64,000 nt of DNA from Sphingomonas sp. Leaf67 (GTDB taxonomy: Bacteria; Pseudomonadota; Alphaproteobacteria; Sphingomonadales; Sphingomonadaceae): the NCBI RefSeq assembly GCF_001421965.1, contig NZ_LMLP01000001.1, forward strand, positions 986,711 through 1,050,710, given 5' to 3'. The position numbers and the translations under genes are program-made. Positions 8,577 to 17,469 of this stretch are shown piece after piece (the first letter of the stretch is position 1; the number at the start of each line of letters is the position of its first letter). The notes under the pieces are model-generated. The model saw only the letters and a list, made by a program, of their open reading frames with translations. It made no database searches and was not told the origin of the DNA.

Positions 8577-9500
8577 TTACTCCTTGCGCGCGCCGGGATC
8601 GGTCCAGCGCAGATCATTGGGGAAAACATCGTCGAAATCGCCGGCCAGCGCGGTGCCGTACACCGGGTTGGGCAGCACGAACCAGCCATTGCCCCACAGA
8701 TTGGCGACGGCCGGCGAATCGGCGGCGGCGCGGCGCTCGGCGGGCTTCAGCCCGGTGTTGAACAGGTCGCTGAAATCGCCCAGCTGATCGCCGACCAGCG
8801 CGACAACGCAGTATCGGCTGGCGATAAGTGCGCGCCGGGCATCCTTGCCCGACCCGCCCGGCGCATCGCCCTTCAGGAACAGCGTTTCGCGATGTCTGGC
8901 GGGGCCGAGGCCCGCGCGGTTCAGCACGCCTTCGGTAAATTCGGCGGTCGCGGCATTGCGGTTGGTGTTGAACACCACGGTCACGCCCGCCGCGCGCAGC
9001 GCCGCCAGCCCCTCGACCGCACCCGGCACGGCGCGGGTCGCGCGCCCGTCGGACCGCTCCCACCGTTCCCAGCGCGCGGCATCATAGCCAAGGCCACCGC
9101 GCGCATCCGAATACTCGTACCCGGTGTTCAGCAGCACGGTTTCGTCGACATCGAACACGACCGCCGGCTTGCCGGTGCAGGGCAATTGGGTCGGCTGCGC
9201 GAGCGTCGCATTGGCGGTAAGGACCGCCGAAAGCGGCATCCGCCGGAGCGTCGTCCGGTCGCGCAAATACTGGTTCACATAGCGGACCAGCCCGGCATAA
9301 GCCTGCCGGCTCGCCGCCGCCGCCTCGCCCGACCCATAGAGATACTGCATCCCCGCCGGCACACCTGCCACGGTGGCCGGCGCGACCGGCGCGGCGGACT
9401 GGTTGCCGACCGCCACGACGCATCCCGACAGCGCGAAGGCTCCGACACCAAGAGCAAGCGTACGCGCCACCCCTTTGGTCAAACCGCGTGGCAGCCCCAT
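8577..9500 (-). CDS. HAD-family acid phosphatase lipoprotein (class C/e(P4)-like)
   Basis: This 307-residue protein looks like the outer-membrane acid phosphatase/5'-nucleotidase lipoproteins of HAD subfamily IIIB. A signal peptide ends in the lipobox LSGC near residue 27. The nucleophile motif [13 protein letters not shown] is near residues 114-126, a second HAD motif is VVFNTNR, and the third is [11 protein letters not shown]. The start ATG at 9500 overlaps the scoA stop (TGATG), and scoB starts four bases after its stop. It is predicted to dephosphorylate nucleotides or other phosphomonoesters at the cell surface. Its position between two CoA-transferase subunits is unusual. Confidence 0.88.
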   Translation of the reverse strand: MGLPRGLTKGVARTLALGVGAFALSGCVVAVGNQSAAPVAPATVAGVPAGMQYLYGSGEAAAASRQAYAGLVRYVNQYLRDRTTLRRMPLSAVLTANATLAQPTQLPCTGKPAVVFDVDETVLLNTGYEYSDARGGLGYDAARWERWERSDGRATRAVPGAVEGLAALRAAGVTVVFNTNRNAATAEFTEGVLNRAGLGPARHRETLFLKGDAPGGSGKDARRALIASRYCVVALVGDQLGDFSDLFNTGLKPAERRAAADSPAVANLWGNGWFVLPNPVYGTALAGDFDDVFPNDLRWTDPGARKE

Positions 9501-10201
9501 CACACCCGCTCCCGCACCGTGCGGAACTCGATCTGCTTGTCATACGGCGCGCCGACAATCATCCGCTTCACATAGATGCCCGGCAGATGGATCGCATCCG
9601 GGTCGAGCGACCCGACCGGCACGACTTCCTCGACCTCCGCCACGCAGAAATTGGCGGCGGTCGCCATCGGCTGGTTGAAGTTGCGCGCGGTCTTGCGGAA
9701 GATCAGGTTGCCGGCCTCGTCCGCCTTCCACCCCTTGATGATCGACAGGTCGGCGCGGATGCCGCGTTCGAGGATATAGTCCTCGCCGTCGAACTGCTTC
9801 ACTTCCTTGCCTTCGGCGATCAGCGTGCCGACCCCGGTCTTGGTATAGAAGCCCGGAATCCCCGCCCCGCCCGCGCGACAACGTTCGGCGAGCGTGCCCT
9901 GCGGACAGAATTCGACCTCCAGCTCACCCGACAGATATTGCCGTTCGAACTCCTTGTTCTCGCCGACATAGCTCGAAATCATCTTGGCGACCTGCCGGCT
10001 GCGCAGCAGCTTGCCCAGCCCCTGTCCGTCGATCCCGGCATTGTTGCTGGCGATGGTCAGCTTCTGGACGCCCGACGCCTCGATCGCGTCGATCAGCCGT
10101 TCGGGAATGCCGCACAGGCCGAACCCGCCCGCGCAGATCGTCATCCCGTCGTGGAGCAATCCCTCCAGCGCCGCCTCGGCACTCGGGTACAGCTTGTTCA
10201 C
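9500..10201 (-). CDS. scoA: 3-oxoacid CoA-transferase subunit A
   Basis: This 233-residue protein is the alpha subunit of succinyl-CoA:3-ketoacid CoA-transferase. The family stretches AGGFGLCGIPERLID and SNNAGIDGQGLG lie in the N-terminal third, and ANFCVAEVEEVV with the H-LPGIYV segment lies near the end. The start is GTG at 10201 (MNKLYPSAE after initiation), preceded by GGGAGAGAG. It heads the operon scoA, phosphatase lipoprotein, scoB. The partner CoA-transferase subunit is encoded one gene downstream. The divergent neighbour is a ThDP enzyme. Confidence 0.95.
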   Translation of the reverse strand: MNKLYPSAEAALEGLLHDGMTICAGGFGLCGIPERLIDAIEASGVQKLTIASNNAGIDGQGLGKLLRSRQVAKMISSYVGENKEFERQYLSGELEVEFCPQGTLAERCRAGGAGIPGFYTKTGVGTLIAEGKEVKQFDGEDYILERGIRADLSIIKGWKADEAGNLIFRKTARNFNQPMATAANFCVAEVEEVVPVGSLDPDAIHLPGIYVKRMIVGAPYDKQIEFRTVRERV

Positions 10202-10327
10202 TCGCTCTCTCCCAACTGGTCGCGTCGCCGATGTCGCAGGGTCGACCGGGCGGGTCAAGAACCTGAACCGCCCTTCAACTTCGCCGCCGCTCTGGCGTCG
10301 ACCGGTGGCCCGCGATAGCGTGGGGCC

Positions 10328-11980
10328 ATGACAACTCCACGACCCGGCGGCCGCATCCTCGTCGATGCCCTTGTCACCCATGGCTGCGACCGCATCTTCC
10401 ACGTCCCCGGCGAAAGCTTTCTCGCGGTCCTCGATGCGCTGCACGACACGCCCGCGATCGATCTGGTCACCTGCCGGCAGGAGGGCGGGGTCGGCTTCAT
10501 GGCCTGTGTCGATGGGGTGCTGACCGGCCGGCCGGGCGTCGCCTTCGTCACCCGCGGGCCCGGTGCCACCAACGCCTCGATCGGCGTGCATGTCGCGATG
10601 CAGGATTCGATTCCGATGCTGCTGTTCATCGGCGACGTCGATCGCGGAATGCGCGACCGCGAAGGGTTTCAGGAGGTCGATTTCCTGACGATGTTCGCAC
10701 CGCTCGCCAAGCTGGTGCTGCGCATCGACGATCCCGCGCGCATCCCCGAATATATCGCCCGCGCATGGCGCACCGCGACCTCGGGCCGCCCCGGCCCGGT
10801 CGTGATCGCGCTGCCCGAGGATATGCTGGTCGAGGAAGCGGTAGCGGTCGACCGCCCGCCGCTCGCGAAACTGGAAACGGTGCTCGATCCTGTCAACTTC
10901 ACCGATATGCTCGACCGATTGCGCCGGGCCGAACGTCCGGTCGCGATCGTCGGCGGCGCGGGCTGGGACAAGGCGACGGGGGCCGCCTTCAGCGCCTTCG
11001 CCAAAAGCTGGGGTATCCCCATCGCCGGTGCGTTCCGGCGACAGGACGCCATCGCCAACGACACCCGCGCATGGGCCGGCAATCTCGGCTACGGCCCCTC
11101 GCCCAAGCTGGTGCAGCGGATCAAGGCCGCCGACCTGCTGCTGGTCGTCGGCGCGCGGCTCGGCGAAGCGACCACCGACGGCTACACCCTCGTCACCCCC
11201 GATCATCCGGGGCAAACGCTGATCCATGTCCATCCCGACCCGGCCGAACTCGACCGCGTGTACCGCGCCGACATCGCCATCGCCGCCGACCCGTTCGCCT
11301 TTGCCGACATGCTCGCCCGCGCAGAACCGCCGGCCAATCCGCATCCCTCGGGTGCCGAAGCCCATGCCGAATGGCTGGCATGGTCCACCCCCGCCCCGCG
11401 CGACGTCGCCCTCGACCTGGGCCAATGCGTCGCGGCGATGCGCGAGCGCCTGTCGGGCCATGACACGATCATCTGCAACGGCGCGGGCAATTTCTCGGGC
11501 TGGTGGCATCGCTACTGGCACTATGGCTGGTCGGGTACGCAGCTCGCCCCGACTTGCGGCGCGATGGGCTATGGCGTCCCCGCTGCCGTCGCCGCCGCCT
11601 TGCGCGAACCCGACAAACTGGCAGTCGCGGTGGCAGGTGACGGCGACTTCCTGATGAACGGACAGGAACTTGCCACCGCCGTTCAGCACCGCGCCAATCT
11701 GCTCGTCATCCTCGTCGACAATGGCGGCTACGGCACGATCCGGATGCATCAGGAGCGCGAATATCCCGCGCGCCTCAGCGGCACCGCGCTTCACAACCCT
11801 GACTTCGCCGCCCTTGCCCGCGCATACGGTGCGTGGTCCGAAACCGTCGAGACGACCGACCAATTCGCCCCCGCCCTCGACCGCGCGCTGGCGCGAACCG
11901 GCGTCCGCCTGCTCCACTGCAAGACCGAGATCGAAACCATCACCCACAGCACGACGATCGCCGCCATCCGCAATCGGTAG
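10328..11980 (+). CDS. Thiamine diphosphate-binding acetolactate synthase-like enzyme
   Basis: This 550-residue protein has the three-domain layout of pyruvate-oxidase/acetolactate-synthase-like ThDP enzymes. An N-terminal Pyr domain carries HVPGESFLAVLDAL and the RQEGG segment with the likely activating glutamate (about residue 51). The middle domain binds nucleotide or has a structural role. The C-terminal PP domain has GDGDFLMNGQELATA followed by VDNGGYG, the ThDP/Mg signature. No regulatory small subunit is adjacent and no ilvC is nearby, so a catabolic or decarboxylase role is as likely as valine synthesis. It is divergent from scoA across a 126-base gap. The exact substrate cannot be told. 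Confidence 0.8.
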   Translation: MTTPRPGGRILVDALVTHGCDRIFHVPGESFLAVLDALHDTPAIDLVTCRQEGGVGFMACVDGVLTGRPGVAFVTRGPGATNASIGVHVAMQDSIPMLLFIGDVDRGMRDREGFQEVDFLTMFAPLAKLVLRIDDPARIPEYIARAWRTATSGRPGPVVIALPEDMLVEEAVAVDRPPLAKLETVLDPVNFTDMLDRLRRAERPVAIVGGAGWDKATGAAFSAFAKSWGIPIAGAFRRQDAIANDTRAWAGNLGYGPSPKLVQRIKAADLLLVVGARLGEATTDGYTLVTPDHPGQTLIHVHPDPAELDRVYRADIAIAADPFAFADMLARAEPPANPHPSGAEAHAEWLAWSTPAPRDVALDLGQCVAAMRERLSGHDTIICNGAGNFSGWWHRYWHYGWSGTQLAPTCGAMGYGVPAAVAAALREPDKLAVAVAGDGDFLMNGQELATAVQHRANLLVILVDNGGYGTIRMHQEREYPARLSGTALHNPDFAALARAYGAWSETVETTDQFAPALDRALARTGVRLLHCKTEIETITHSTTIAAIRNR

Positions 11981-12061
11981 CGTCACCCGCTGCGGTACCG
12001 CCGGACCAGGGCCGATCGACATTCAGTTCGCTGCGCGTAAGGAATAGCGTTCCATCCCCTT

Positions 12062-12159
12062 TCGTCACTTCCGCGCAGGCGGGAGTCCATATACGCCAGC
12101 GTCGCAGATCGAGCCGAACCGTCGGCGTCGATGGATTCCCGCCTGCGCGGGAATGACGA
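12062..12159. repeat. Type A REP-like palindromic repeat
   Basis: The left arm TCGTCACTTCCGCGCAGGCG and the right arm TTCCCGCCTGCGCGGGAATG, followed by ACGA, are inverted copies separated by roughly 45 bases. The same layout is found in the other type A copies. Confidence 0.85.
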
Positions 12160-12238
12160 AATTCCGTGGTTATCGCTGAAGGTCGATCGGCCCTAGTTCG
12201 AGACCTCTACAGCAGTCGCACGTCGAGGCAGAAACCCC

Positions 12239-12330
12239 GTACCCCCGCGCAGGCGGGGGTCCAGAGCCAAGCAAAACAACCGCTTGCGCTTGTGACACTG
12301 GCCCCCCGCCCGCGCCGGGGGTACGCTTAT
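12239..12330. repeat. Second palindromic pair, REP-related
   Basis: Arms reading TACCCCCGCGCAGGCGGGGG and CCCGCGCCGGGGGTA lie about 50 bases apart in inverted orientation. They look like a diverged type A unit in which each arm is itself a small palindrome. Confidence 0.6.
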
Positions 12331-12461
12331 TGATCAGTGATCGCGACTTTTGCAGAGATCGCAAACACATCCGGCATGACGGTCGTGAACCTATGTCGGC
12401 CCACCCGGACCCGTGTCGGGCAACGGTTCCGATCGGACCGTTCGATCACACCGCCGCAACG

Positions 12462-12806
12462 CTACTCCACATCGACCGCCAACCGGTCCAGCCACGCCTG
12501 CGCCTGCTTGCGCTCGCCGACCGCCTGCGGCCCGACCGGGCCGCGCGATTTGATGAATTCGTGGTGCAAGGCGAAGGGCGGCATCCCCAACTGCTCGCGC
12601 ATCGCGTCGATCTCCTCGCCGATCTGGACCAGTTCGTCGACGACCGGGGCGATCGCCGCGCGGGTACGTCGATCGCGGTTATGATCGAACAGCCCCTGTT
12701 TGCCCGACGCCGCTGCCGTCAGCGCGACGATCAACGCGTCGCGATACTCCGCCTCGCGCTCGACACGCAACGTTTCGGTACGGGCAAGTCGATCCGCTCT
12801 GGCCAT
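12462..12806 (-). CDS. Conserved-looking small protein of unknown function
   Basis: This is a 114-residue, mostly helical, soluble protein with no signal peptide, membrane segment or motif that I recognise. It begins MARADRLARTETLRVEREAEY and is charged, with an alternating pattern that suggests a helical bundle. ATG at 12806 is supported by AGGAA six bases upstream; the frame stays open further upstream but without a good start. It stands alone on the minus strand. Codon use fits the neighbourhood, so it is probably real, but its role is unknown. Confidence 0.6.
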   Translation of the reverse strand: MARADRLARTETLRVEREAEYRDALIVALTAAASGKQGLFDHNRDRRTRAAIAPVVDELVQIGEEIDAMREQLGMPPFALHHEFIKSRGPVGPQAVGERKQAQAWLDRLAVDVE

Positions 12807-12952
12807 CGCCGTTCCTATCGCGTCCGCTGCCGACCCGCAACGCGCGGCCTGCCGCAGCACGACGCCCGATACGAAAAGAGCCGCCCCGGTTTCCCGGAGC
12901 GACCCTTTCGCACCATCCGCCAACTACACGACGGTATGCGGTGCGGATCGGC

Positions 12953-13135
12953 TCAGATCTTGTCGCCGAGCGCGCCCTTGACGCTGCCCTTGACGTCCTG
13001 TCCGGTGCCCTTGGCCTGCTGGGCCTCGCCTTCGGCTTCCAGACGCTCGTTGTCGGTGGCCTTGCCTACGGCTTCCTTGACGTTGCCGGCGATCTTGTTG
13101 CCGGCTGCGGCGAGCTTGTCGGTGAGTTCACCCAT
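12953..13135 (-). CDS. CsbD family stress protein
   Basis: This 60-residue, very hydrophilic protein has the CsbD signature: MGELTDKLAAAGNKIAGNVKEAVGK, then EGEAQQAKGTGQDVKGSVKGA. The family is induced by general stress in many bacteria; its molecular role is unknown. An AGGAG box lies before the ATG. The upstream region has a TATAAT element and a GGAAC element at a spacing near that of alphaproteobacterial stress sigma factor (EcfG) promoters. Confidence 0.93.
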   Translation of the reverse strand: MGELTDKLAAAGNKIAGNVKEAVGKATDNERLEAEGEAQQAKGTGQDVKGSVKGALGDKI

Positions 13136-13179
13136 GAAAGGCTCCTGTAGGTTGGCGAGGTTTCCCTCGCTGGATTGCG

Positions 13180-13212
13180 ATTATACAAAGCGCAACCGCA
13201 CCCACCGGTTCC
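13180..13212 (-). promoter_or_regulatory. Putative promoter of csbD (TATAAT, GGAAC element)
   Basis: On the minus strand TATAAT lies at 13185-13180, 45 bases before the csbD start, without a good TTGACA at -35. GGAAC at 13212-13208 is followed after 16 bases by GCTT (17 by CTTT), which only partly matches the EcfG consensus GGAAC-N16/17-CGTT. Stress-sigma control is therefore an inference. Confidence 0.35.
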
Positions 13213-13224
13213 ATTAAACTTACT

Positions 13225-14232
13225 TCATATCAGGCCCGCCAGCGGGCTCGACGGATCGGCATAGCGCCGCCGCTGCATCCGGCCGGCCAGATAACCCATG
13301 CGCCCCGCCTCGACCGCGGCCTTCATCGCGCGGGCCATCAGCACCGGGTCCTTGGCCTCGGCGATGGCGGTGTTCATCAGCACCCCGTCGCAGCCCAGTT
13401 CCATCGCCACCGCCGCGTCGGACGCCTGTCCGACACCGGCATCGACCAGCACCGGCACCTTCGCCCCCTCGACGATCAGGCGGATCGTCACAAGGTTCTG
13501 GATGCCCAGCCCCGACCCGATCGGCGCGCCCAGCGGCATGATCGCGACCGCCCCCGCATCCTCCAGCCGCTTGGCCGCGATCGGATCGTCGACGCAATAG
13601 ACCATCGGCAGAAAGCCTTCCCTGGCCAGCACCTCGGTCGCGCGCAGCGTTTCGACCATGTCGGGATACAGCGTCCGCGCCTCGCCCAGCACCTCCAGCT
13701 TGACCAGATCCCAGCCGCCCGCCTCGCGCGCCAGCCGCAGCGTGCGGATCGCGCTGTCGGCATCGAAGCAGCCGGCGGTGTTAGGCAGGTAGGTGATCTT
13801 CTTGGGATCGATAAAGTCGGTCAGCATCGGCGCCTTGGGGTCGCTGACGTTCACCCGGCGCACCGCGACCGTGACGATCTCTGCGCCCGACGCCGCGACG
13901 GCGGCGGCATTCTGTTCGAAATCCTTGTACTTGCCGGTGCCGACGATCAACCGCGAGGTGAAGGTGCGGCCCGCCACGCTCCACGTATCGGCCGACGCCG
14001 CGACCCGCTGATGATCGCCGCCCCCGACGAAATGCACGATCTCCAGCTCGTCGCCATCCTCGACCTTCACGTCCTTCAGCCTCGAACGCGGCACCACTTC
14101 CAGATTGCGCTCGACCGCCACCTTTTCGGCGACCAGCCCGATCTGCGCGGCCAGCTCGGCGATGGTCAGCCCGTCGCGAACCCGCATGTGATCGCCGTTG
14201 ACCGTGATGCTGATGGTGCCGTCGCTATGCAT
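13225..14232 (-). CDS. thiG: ThiS-ThiG fusion: sulfur carrier plus thiazole synthase
   Basis: This 335-residue protein joins the two parts of thiazole synthesis. Residues 1 to about 72 are a ThiS ubiquitin-like sulfur carrier ([15 protein letters not shown] to EIVHFVGGG, where the Gly-Gly end of free ThiS would be). From about residue 80 comes the ThiG barrel, with [48 protein letters not shown] and [17 protein letters not shown]. In separate ThiS the C-terminal glycine is thiocarboxylated; here GG is followed directly by ThiG, so sulfur transfer must work differently or after cleavage. It is monocistronic and divergent from aroQ. Confidence 0.93.
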   Translation of the reverse strand: MHSDGTISITVNGDHMRVRDGLTIAELAAQIGLVAEKVAVERNLEVVPRSRLKDVKVEDGDELEIVHFVGGGDHQRVAASADTWSVAGRTFTSRLIVGTGKYKDFEQNAAAVAASGAEIVTVAVRRVNVSDPKAPMLTDFIDPKKITYLPNTAGCFDADSAIRTLRLAREAGGWDLVKLEVLGEARTLYPDMVETLRATEVLAREGFLPMVYCVDDPIAAKRLEDAGAVAIMPLGAPIGSGLGIQNLVTIRLIVEGAKVPVLVDAGVGQASDAAVAMELGCDGVLMNTAIAEAKDPVLMARAMKAAVEAGRMGYLAGRMQRRRYADPSSPLAGLI

Positions 14233-14246
14233 GTCGTCTCCTGTCG

Positions 14247-14275
14247 GGGCGCCGTTCTCTCGACTTAGGGCGCCC
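14247..14275. repeat. Perfect 7-bp inverted repeat upstream of thiSG
   Basis: GGGCGCC at 14247-14253 and GGCGCCC at 14269-14275 form a hairpin with a 15-base loop inside the 5' leader of the thiSG mRNA. It does not resemble a thiamine (TPP) riboswitch: no CTGAGA or related conserved core is seen. It may affect translation or be an operator. Confidence 0.45.
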
Positions 14276-14343
14276 GGTCCGGCTATGGTGCGGTGCATAT
14301 AGGGACCGCGACCAAGCGCCCGCAACCGAAAGCCTGCCCGCCC

Positions 14344-14790
14344 GTGCCCGCACCGACGCCCGCCACCGTCTTCGTCCTCAACGGCCCGAACCTGAACCTG
14401 CTGGGCCTGCGCGAACCCGACATCTACGGGTCGGACACGCTCGACGACATCGCCGGGATGCTGGAGGATCGCGCCCGCGAACTGGGCCTCGCCATCGACC
14501 TTCGCCAGTCGAACCACGAAGGCCATCTGGTCGACTGGCTGCACGAGGCGCAGGCGGACGGGGCAAAGGCGGTGCTGCTCAACGCCGGTGCCTATACCCA
14601 TACGTCGATCGCGCTCCACGACGCGATCAAGGCGGTGAAGACCCCGGTGATCGAGGTCCATCTGTCGAATCCGCATACCCGCGAGGACTTTCGCCACGTC
14701 AGCTTCGTCGGCCGCGCCGCACGCGGCACGGTGGCCGGGTTCGGCGCGCTCTCCTATCTGGTCGCGCTTGAAGCGGCCGCCCGCATCTGA
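14344..14790 (+). CDS. aroQ: 3-dehydroquinate dehydratase, type II
   Basis: This is a 148-residue type II dehydroquinase of the shikimate pathway. [20 protein letters not shown] near the start carries the catalytic tyrosine (Y of DIYG); [32 protein letters not shown] and the catalytic-His region [16 protein letters not shown] follow. GTG at 14344 gives the normal family length; a second GTG at 14293 would add 17 residues that do not match the family. It precedes accB-accC, an arrangement known in several proteobacteria. Confidence 0.95.
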   Translation: MPAPTPATVFVLNGPNLNLLGLREPDIYGSDTLDDIAGMLEDRARELGLAIDLRQSNHEGHLVDWLHEAQADGAKAVLLNAGAYTHTSIALHDAIKAVKTPVIEVHLSNPHTREDFRHVSFVGRAARGTVAGFGALSYLVALEAAARI

Positions 14791-14835
14791 CAAGGGCGCG
14801 GTTTTTTATACTCAGCGATACCATTGGGGGTTACC

Positions 14836-15348
14836 ATGGCAGACGACAATCAGGGCGAAGGAACGCCGTTCACCAGCCACGCGATGCGCGTCGACATCGA
14901 CCTCGTCCGTGCGCTGGCGCAGGTGCTCGACGAAACCGACCTGACCGAGGTCGAGGTGGAGGACGGCGCGCGCAAGGTCCGCGTGGTGCGCAAGCATGCG
15001 CCGGTCGCACAGGCGACCTACGCCCCGGCCTATGCCTCGCAACCCGCGCCGCAGCTTGCCAGCGCCGCGACGACCACGATCGAGGCCGCTGCCGCCGTCG
15101 CGCCGGTCAGCGCCGTGCCGCCGGTGACCTCGCCGATGGTCGGCACCGTCTATCTCGCCGCCAATCCCGATGCGAAGCCGTTCATCGCGGTCGGGCAAAA
15201 GGTCGCGGCCGGGGACACGCTGGTCATCATCGAAGCGATGAAGGTCATGAACCCGATCGTCGCCCCCGCCGCCGGCACCGTGACGCAGATCCTCGTGTCG
15301 AACGGCCAGCCGGTCGAATTCGACCAGCCGCTGGTGGTCGTGGAATAA
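14836..15348 (+). CDS. accB: Biotin carboxyl carrier protein of acetyl-CoA carboxylase
   Basis: This is a 170-residue BCCP. The N-terminal part (about 1-55) mediates contact with biotin carboxylase, a Pro/Ala-rich linker runs from about 57 to 95, and the C-terminal biotinyl domain carries the EAMKVMN motif with the biotinylated lysine near residue 136. ATG at 14836 follows a run of Gs that serves as ribosome-binding site. One base separates it from accC. It works in the first committed step of fatty acid synthesis. Confidence 0.97.
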   Translation: MADDNQGEGTPFTSHAMRVDIDLVRALAQVLDETDLTEVEVEDGARKVRVVRKHAPVAQATYAPAYASQPAPQLASAATTTIEAAAAVAPVSAVPPVTSPMVGTVYLAANPDAKPFIAVGQKVAAGDTLVIIEAMKVMNPIVAPAAGTVTQILVSNGQPVEFDQPLVVVE

Positions 15349-15349
15349 C

Positions 15350-16699
15350 ATGCCCGAAATCAAGAAACTGCTGATCGCCAACCGTGGCGAGATCGCGCTC
15401 CGCATCCACCGCGCGTGCCATGAAATGGGCATCAGGACGGTCGCGGTCCATTCGACCGCCGATGCCGATGCGATGCACGTGCGCCTCGCCGACGAAGCCA
15501 TCTGCATCGGCCCGCCGGCGGCGACCGACAGCTATCTCAACATCCCCAACATCATCTCGGCCGCCGAGATCAGCGGCGCGGACGCGATCCATCCGGGCTA
15601 TGGCTTCCTGTCGGAAAACGCCAAGTTCGCCGAGATCGTCGAGCTGCATAATCTGATCTTCGTCGGTCCCAAGCCCGAACATATCCGGGTGATGGGCGAC
15701 AAGGTGGAGGCGAAGCGGACCGCCGGCAAGCTCGGCCTCCCCCTCGTCCCCGGCTCCGACGGCCCGATCGCGGACGTCGACGAGGCCAAGGCGATCGCCG
15801 CGTCGATCGGCTATCCGGTCATCATCAAGGCCGCATCGGGCGGCGGCGGGCGCGGCATGAAGGTCTGCGCATCCGAGGACCAGCTCGAAACGCTGATGCA
15901 GCAGGCGGGCAGCGAGGCGAAGGCGGCGTTCGGCGACGCCACCGTCTATATGGAGAAATATCTCGGCAACCCGCGCCATATCGAGTTCCAGGTGTTCGGC
16001 GACGGCAACGGCCACGCCATTCATCTGGGCGAGCGCGACTGTTCGCTGCAACGCCGCCACCAGAAGGTGCTCGAGGAAGCGCCCTCGCCCGTGCTCGGAC
16101 AGGCCGACCGCGAGCGCATGGGCGGCATCTGTGCAAAGGCGATGGCCGATATGGGCTATCGCGGCGCGGGCACGATCGAATTCCTGTGGGAGGACGGCGA
16201 GTTCTATTTCATCGAAATGAACACCCGCCTGCAGGTTGAACATCCGGTGACCGAAATGATCACCGGCCTAGACCTCGTCCGCGAACAGATCCGCGTCGCC
16301 GAAGGGCACGGCCTGACCTGTCGGCAGGAGCAGATCCGCTTCACCGGCCACGCGATCGAATGCCGCATCAATGCCGAGGACCCGCGCACCTTCGCGCCGT
16401 CGCCCGGCACGGTGAAGCATTTCCATGCCCCCGGCGGGATGCACGTCCGCGTCGATAGCGGACTGTATGCGGGCTACAAGGTACCGCCCTATTACGACAG
16501 CATGATCGCCAAGCTGATCGTCTATGGCACCACCCGCGAACGCTGCCTGATGCGCCTGCGCCGCGCACTGGAGGAATTCGTGATCGAGGGGATGAAGACC
16601 ACCATTCCGCTGCATCAGGCGCTGCTAGACGACCCCGAATTCCAGCAGGGCGACTATACGATCAAATGGCTCGAGGAATGGCTGGCAAAGAACGACTGA
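15350..16699 (+). CDS. accC: Acetyl-CoA carboxylase, biotin carboxylase subunit
   Basis: This 449-residue ATP-grasp enzyme carboxylates the biotin on AccB. It begins [20 protein letters not shown], has the glycine-rich loop [13 protein letters not shown] near residues 159-171, [20 protein letters not shown] near 230-249 and the catalytic [14 protein letters not shown] near 289-302. The length is standard. It ends the aroQ-accB-accC operon and is followed by a type C repeat. Confidence 0.98.
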   Translation: MPEIKKLLIANRGEIALRIHRACHEMGIRTVAVHSTADADAMHVRLADEAICIGPPAATDSYLNIPNIISAAEISGADAIHPGYGFLSENAKFAEIVELHNLIFVGPKPEHIRVMGDKVEAKRTAGKLGLPLVPGSDGPIADVDEAKAIAASIGYPVIIKAASGGGGRGMKVCASEDQLETLMQQAGSEAKAAFGDATVYMEKYLGNPRHIEFQVFGDGNGHAIHLGERDCSLQRRHQKVLEEAPSPVLGQADRERMGGICAKAMADMGYRGAGTIEFLWEDGEFYFIEMNTRLQVEHPVTEMITGLDLVREQIRVAEGHGLTCRQEQIRFTGHAIECRINAEDPRTFAPSPGTVKHFHAPGGMHVRVDSGLYAGYKVPPYYDSMIAKLIVYGTTRERCLMRLRRALEEFVIEGMKTTIPLHQALLDDPEFQQGDYTIKWLEEWLAKND

Positions 16700-16706
16700 C
16701 GTAAGA

Positions 16707-16842
16707 TCCTCCCCGCCCGCGGGGAGGGGGACCATCCGCAGAATGGTGGAGGGGGATGGCCCCAAACGCAACCGTGGTGGACGCGGACATCGCCCTCTAC
16801 CACCGGCTACGCCGACGGTCCCCCTCCCCGTACCGGGGAGGA
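16707..16842. repeat. Type C palindromic repeat (G-run/C-run arms)
   Basis: The unit starts CCTCCCCGCCCGCGGGGAGG and ends CCCTCCCCGTACCGGGGAGG; each end is a small palindrome and the two halves are inverted relative to each other, with ATGGTGGAGGGGGAT inside. Similar elements lie at 48.83 and 53.66 kb. The right end GGGGAGG (16835-16841) is placed exactly as the ribosome-binding site of arsC. Confidence 0.8.
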
Positions 16843-16846
16843 AATC

Positions 16847-17182
16847 ATGAAAGCCACGATCTACCACAACCCCCGCTGCTCGAAGTCCCGCGCGGCTCTG
16901 ACGCTCCTGACCGAAGCCGGCGCCGACGTCACCGTCATCGAATATCTGAAAACCCCGCCGACCCGCGCAGAACTGGCCGACCTGTTCAACCGCGCCAACC
17001 TCACCCCACGCGAGGCCCTGCGCACCGGCGAAACCGAAGCCAGACCGCTGAAGAACGCCACCGACGCCGCCATTCTCGACGCGATGGCCGAGCACCCCAT
17101 CCTGATCGAACGCCCGATCGTCGAAACGTCCAGGGGCAGCGTCCTCGCCCGTCCGCCGGAACGGGTGCACGAAATCCTGTAA
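16847..17182 (+). CDS. arsC: Glutaredoxin-dependent arsenate reductase
   Basis: This 111-residue protein is an ArsC/Spx-fold reductase. The catalytic cysteine sits in HNPRCSKSRAAL (C11), and the arginine-containing LIERPIVETSRG stretch is near residues 86-97. In E. coli-type ArsC the reductant is glutaredoxin and the product arsenite is exported. No arsB, acr3 or arsR is adjacent, so the protein may act alone or on another substrate. The ribosome-binding site GGGGAGG comes from the end of the preceding repeat. Confidence 0.9.
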   Translation: MKATIYHNPRCSKSRAALTLLTEAGADVTVIEYLKTPPTRAELADLFNRANLTPREALRTGETEARPLKNATDAAILDAMAEHPILIERPIVETSRGSVLARPPERVHEIL

Positions 17183-17194
17183 CCACCTCCCCAT

Positions 17195-17268
17195 CCCGTC
17201 ACCCGGGCTTGGCCCGGGGTGACGACAGATCGACGCCCCGCATCGTCATTCCCGCGAAGGCGAGCGCG
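17195..17268. repeat. Degenerate type A repeat with near-palindromic hairpin
   Basis: GTCACCCGGGC and GCCCGGGGTGAC at 17198-17222 form a tight hairpin soon after arsC and could end its transcript, though there is no T-run. A second arm, CGTCATTCCCGCGAAGGCGA, follows at about 17243-17262. The rest of the 287-base gap to the phospholipase gene shows nothing clear. Confidence 0.5.
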
Positions 17269-17469
17269 CCCGCATCCGCCCTTTCCTACACGCCGCCGCC
17301 CTGCCAGCATCGCCCTCCCGCTCTTTCCCATCGTCCGCCCGCCGCCCGTCCCAACCGGTGTCCGACACGCGCGCCACAAACCGCGCGCGAGTGTGACCTT
17401 TGTGACCTTTGGCCACGTCACGCGCCGCTAACCCTTGGAACCGTCACGATAGGATGCCATGGCGGGCAT

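Larger units (their letters stand above)
11981..12461. other. 480-base gap holding repeats
   Basis: The gap between the ThDP enzyme and the converging small unknown gene contains a type A repeat, a second palindromic pair and the 3' flank of the small gene. I see no open frame with good support and no structured RNA that I recognise. Confidence 0.55.

Noticed and set aside
9500..12022. Very long open frame on the minus strand across the ThDP gene, joined to scoA
   Set aside because: The upstream 600 codons are antisense to a clear ThDP enzyme and have no family resemblance. Only the part after GTG 10201 is the real scoA.
14233..14290. TPP riboswitch before thiSG
   Set aside because: The leader has one GC hairpin but none of the conserved THI-box core. 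The leader is also short for this riboswitch.
16847..17182. A full ars operon
   Set aside because: Only arsC is found. No arsR, arsB or acr3 gene lies on either side.
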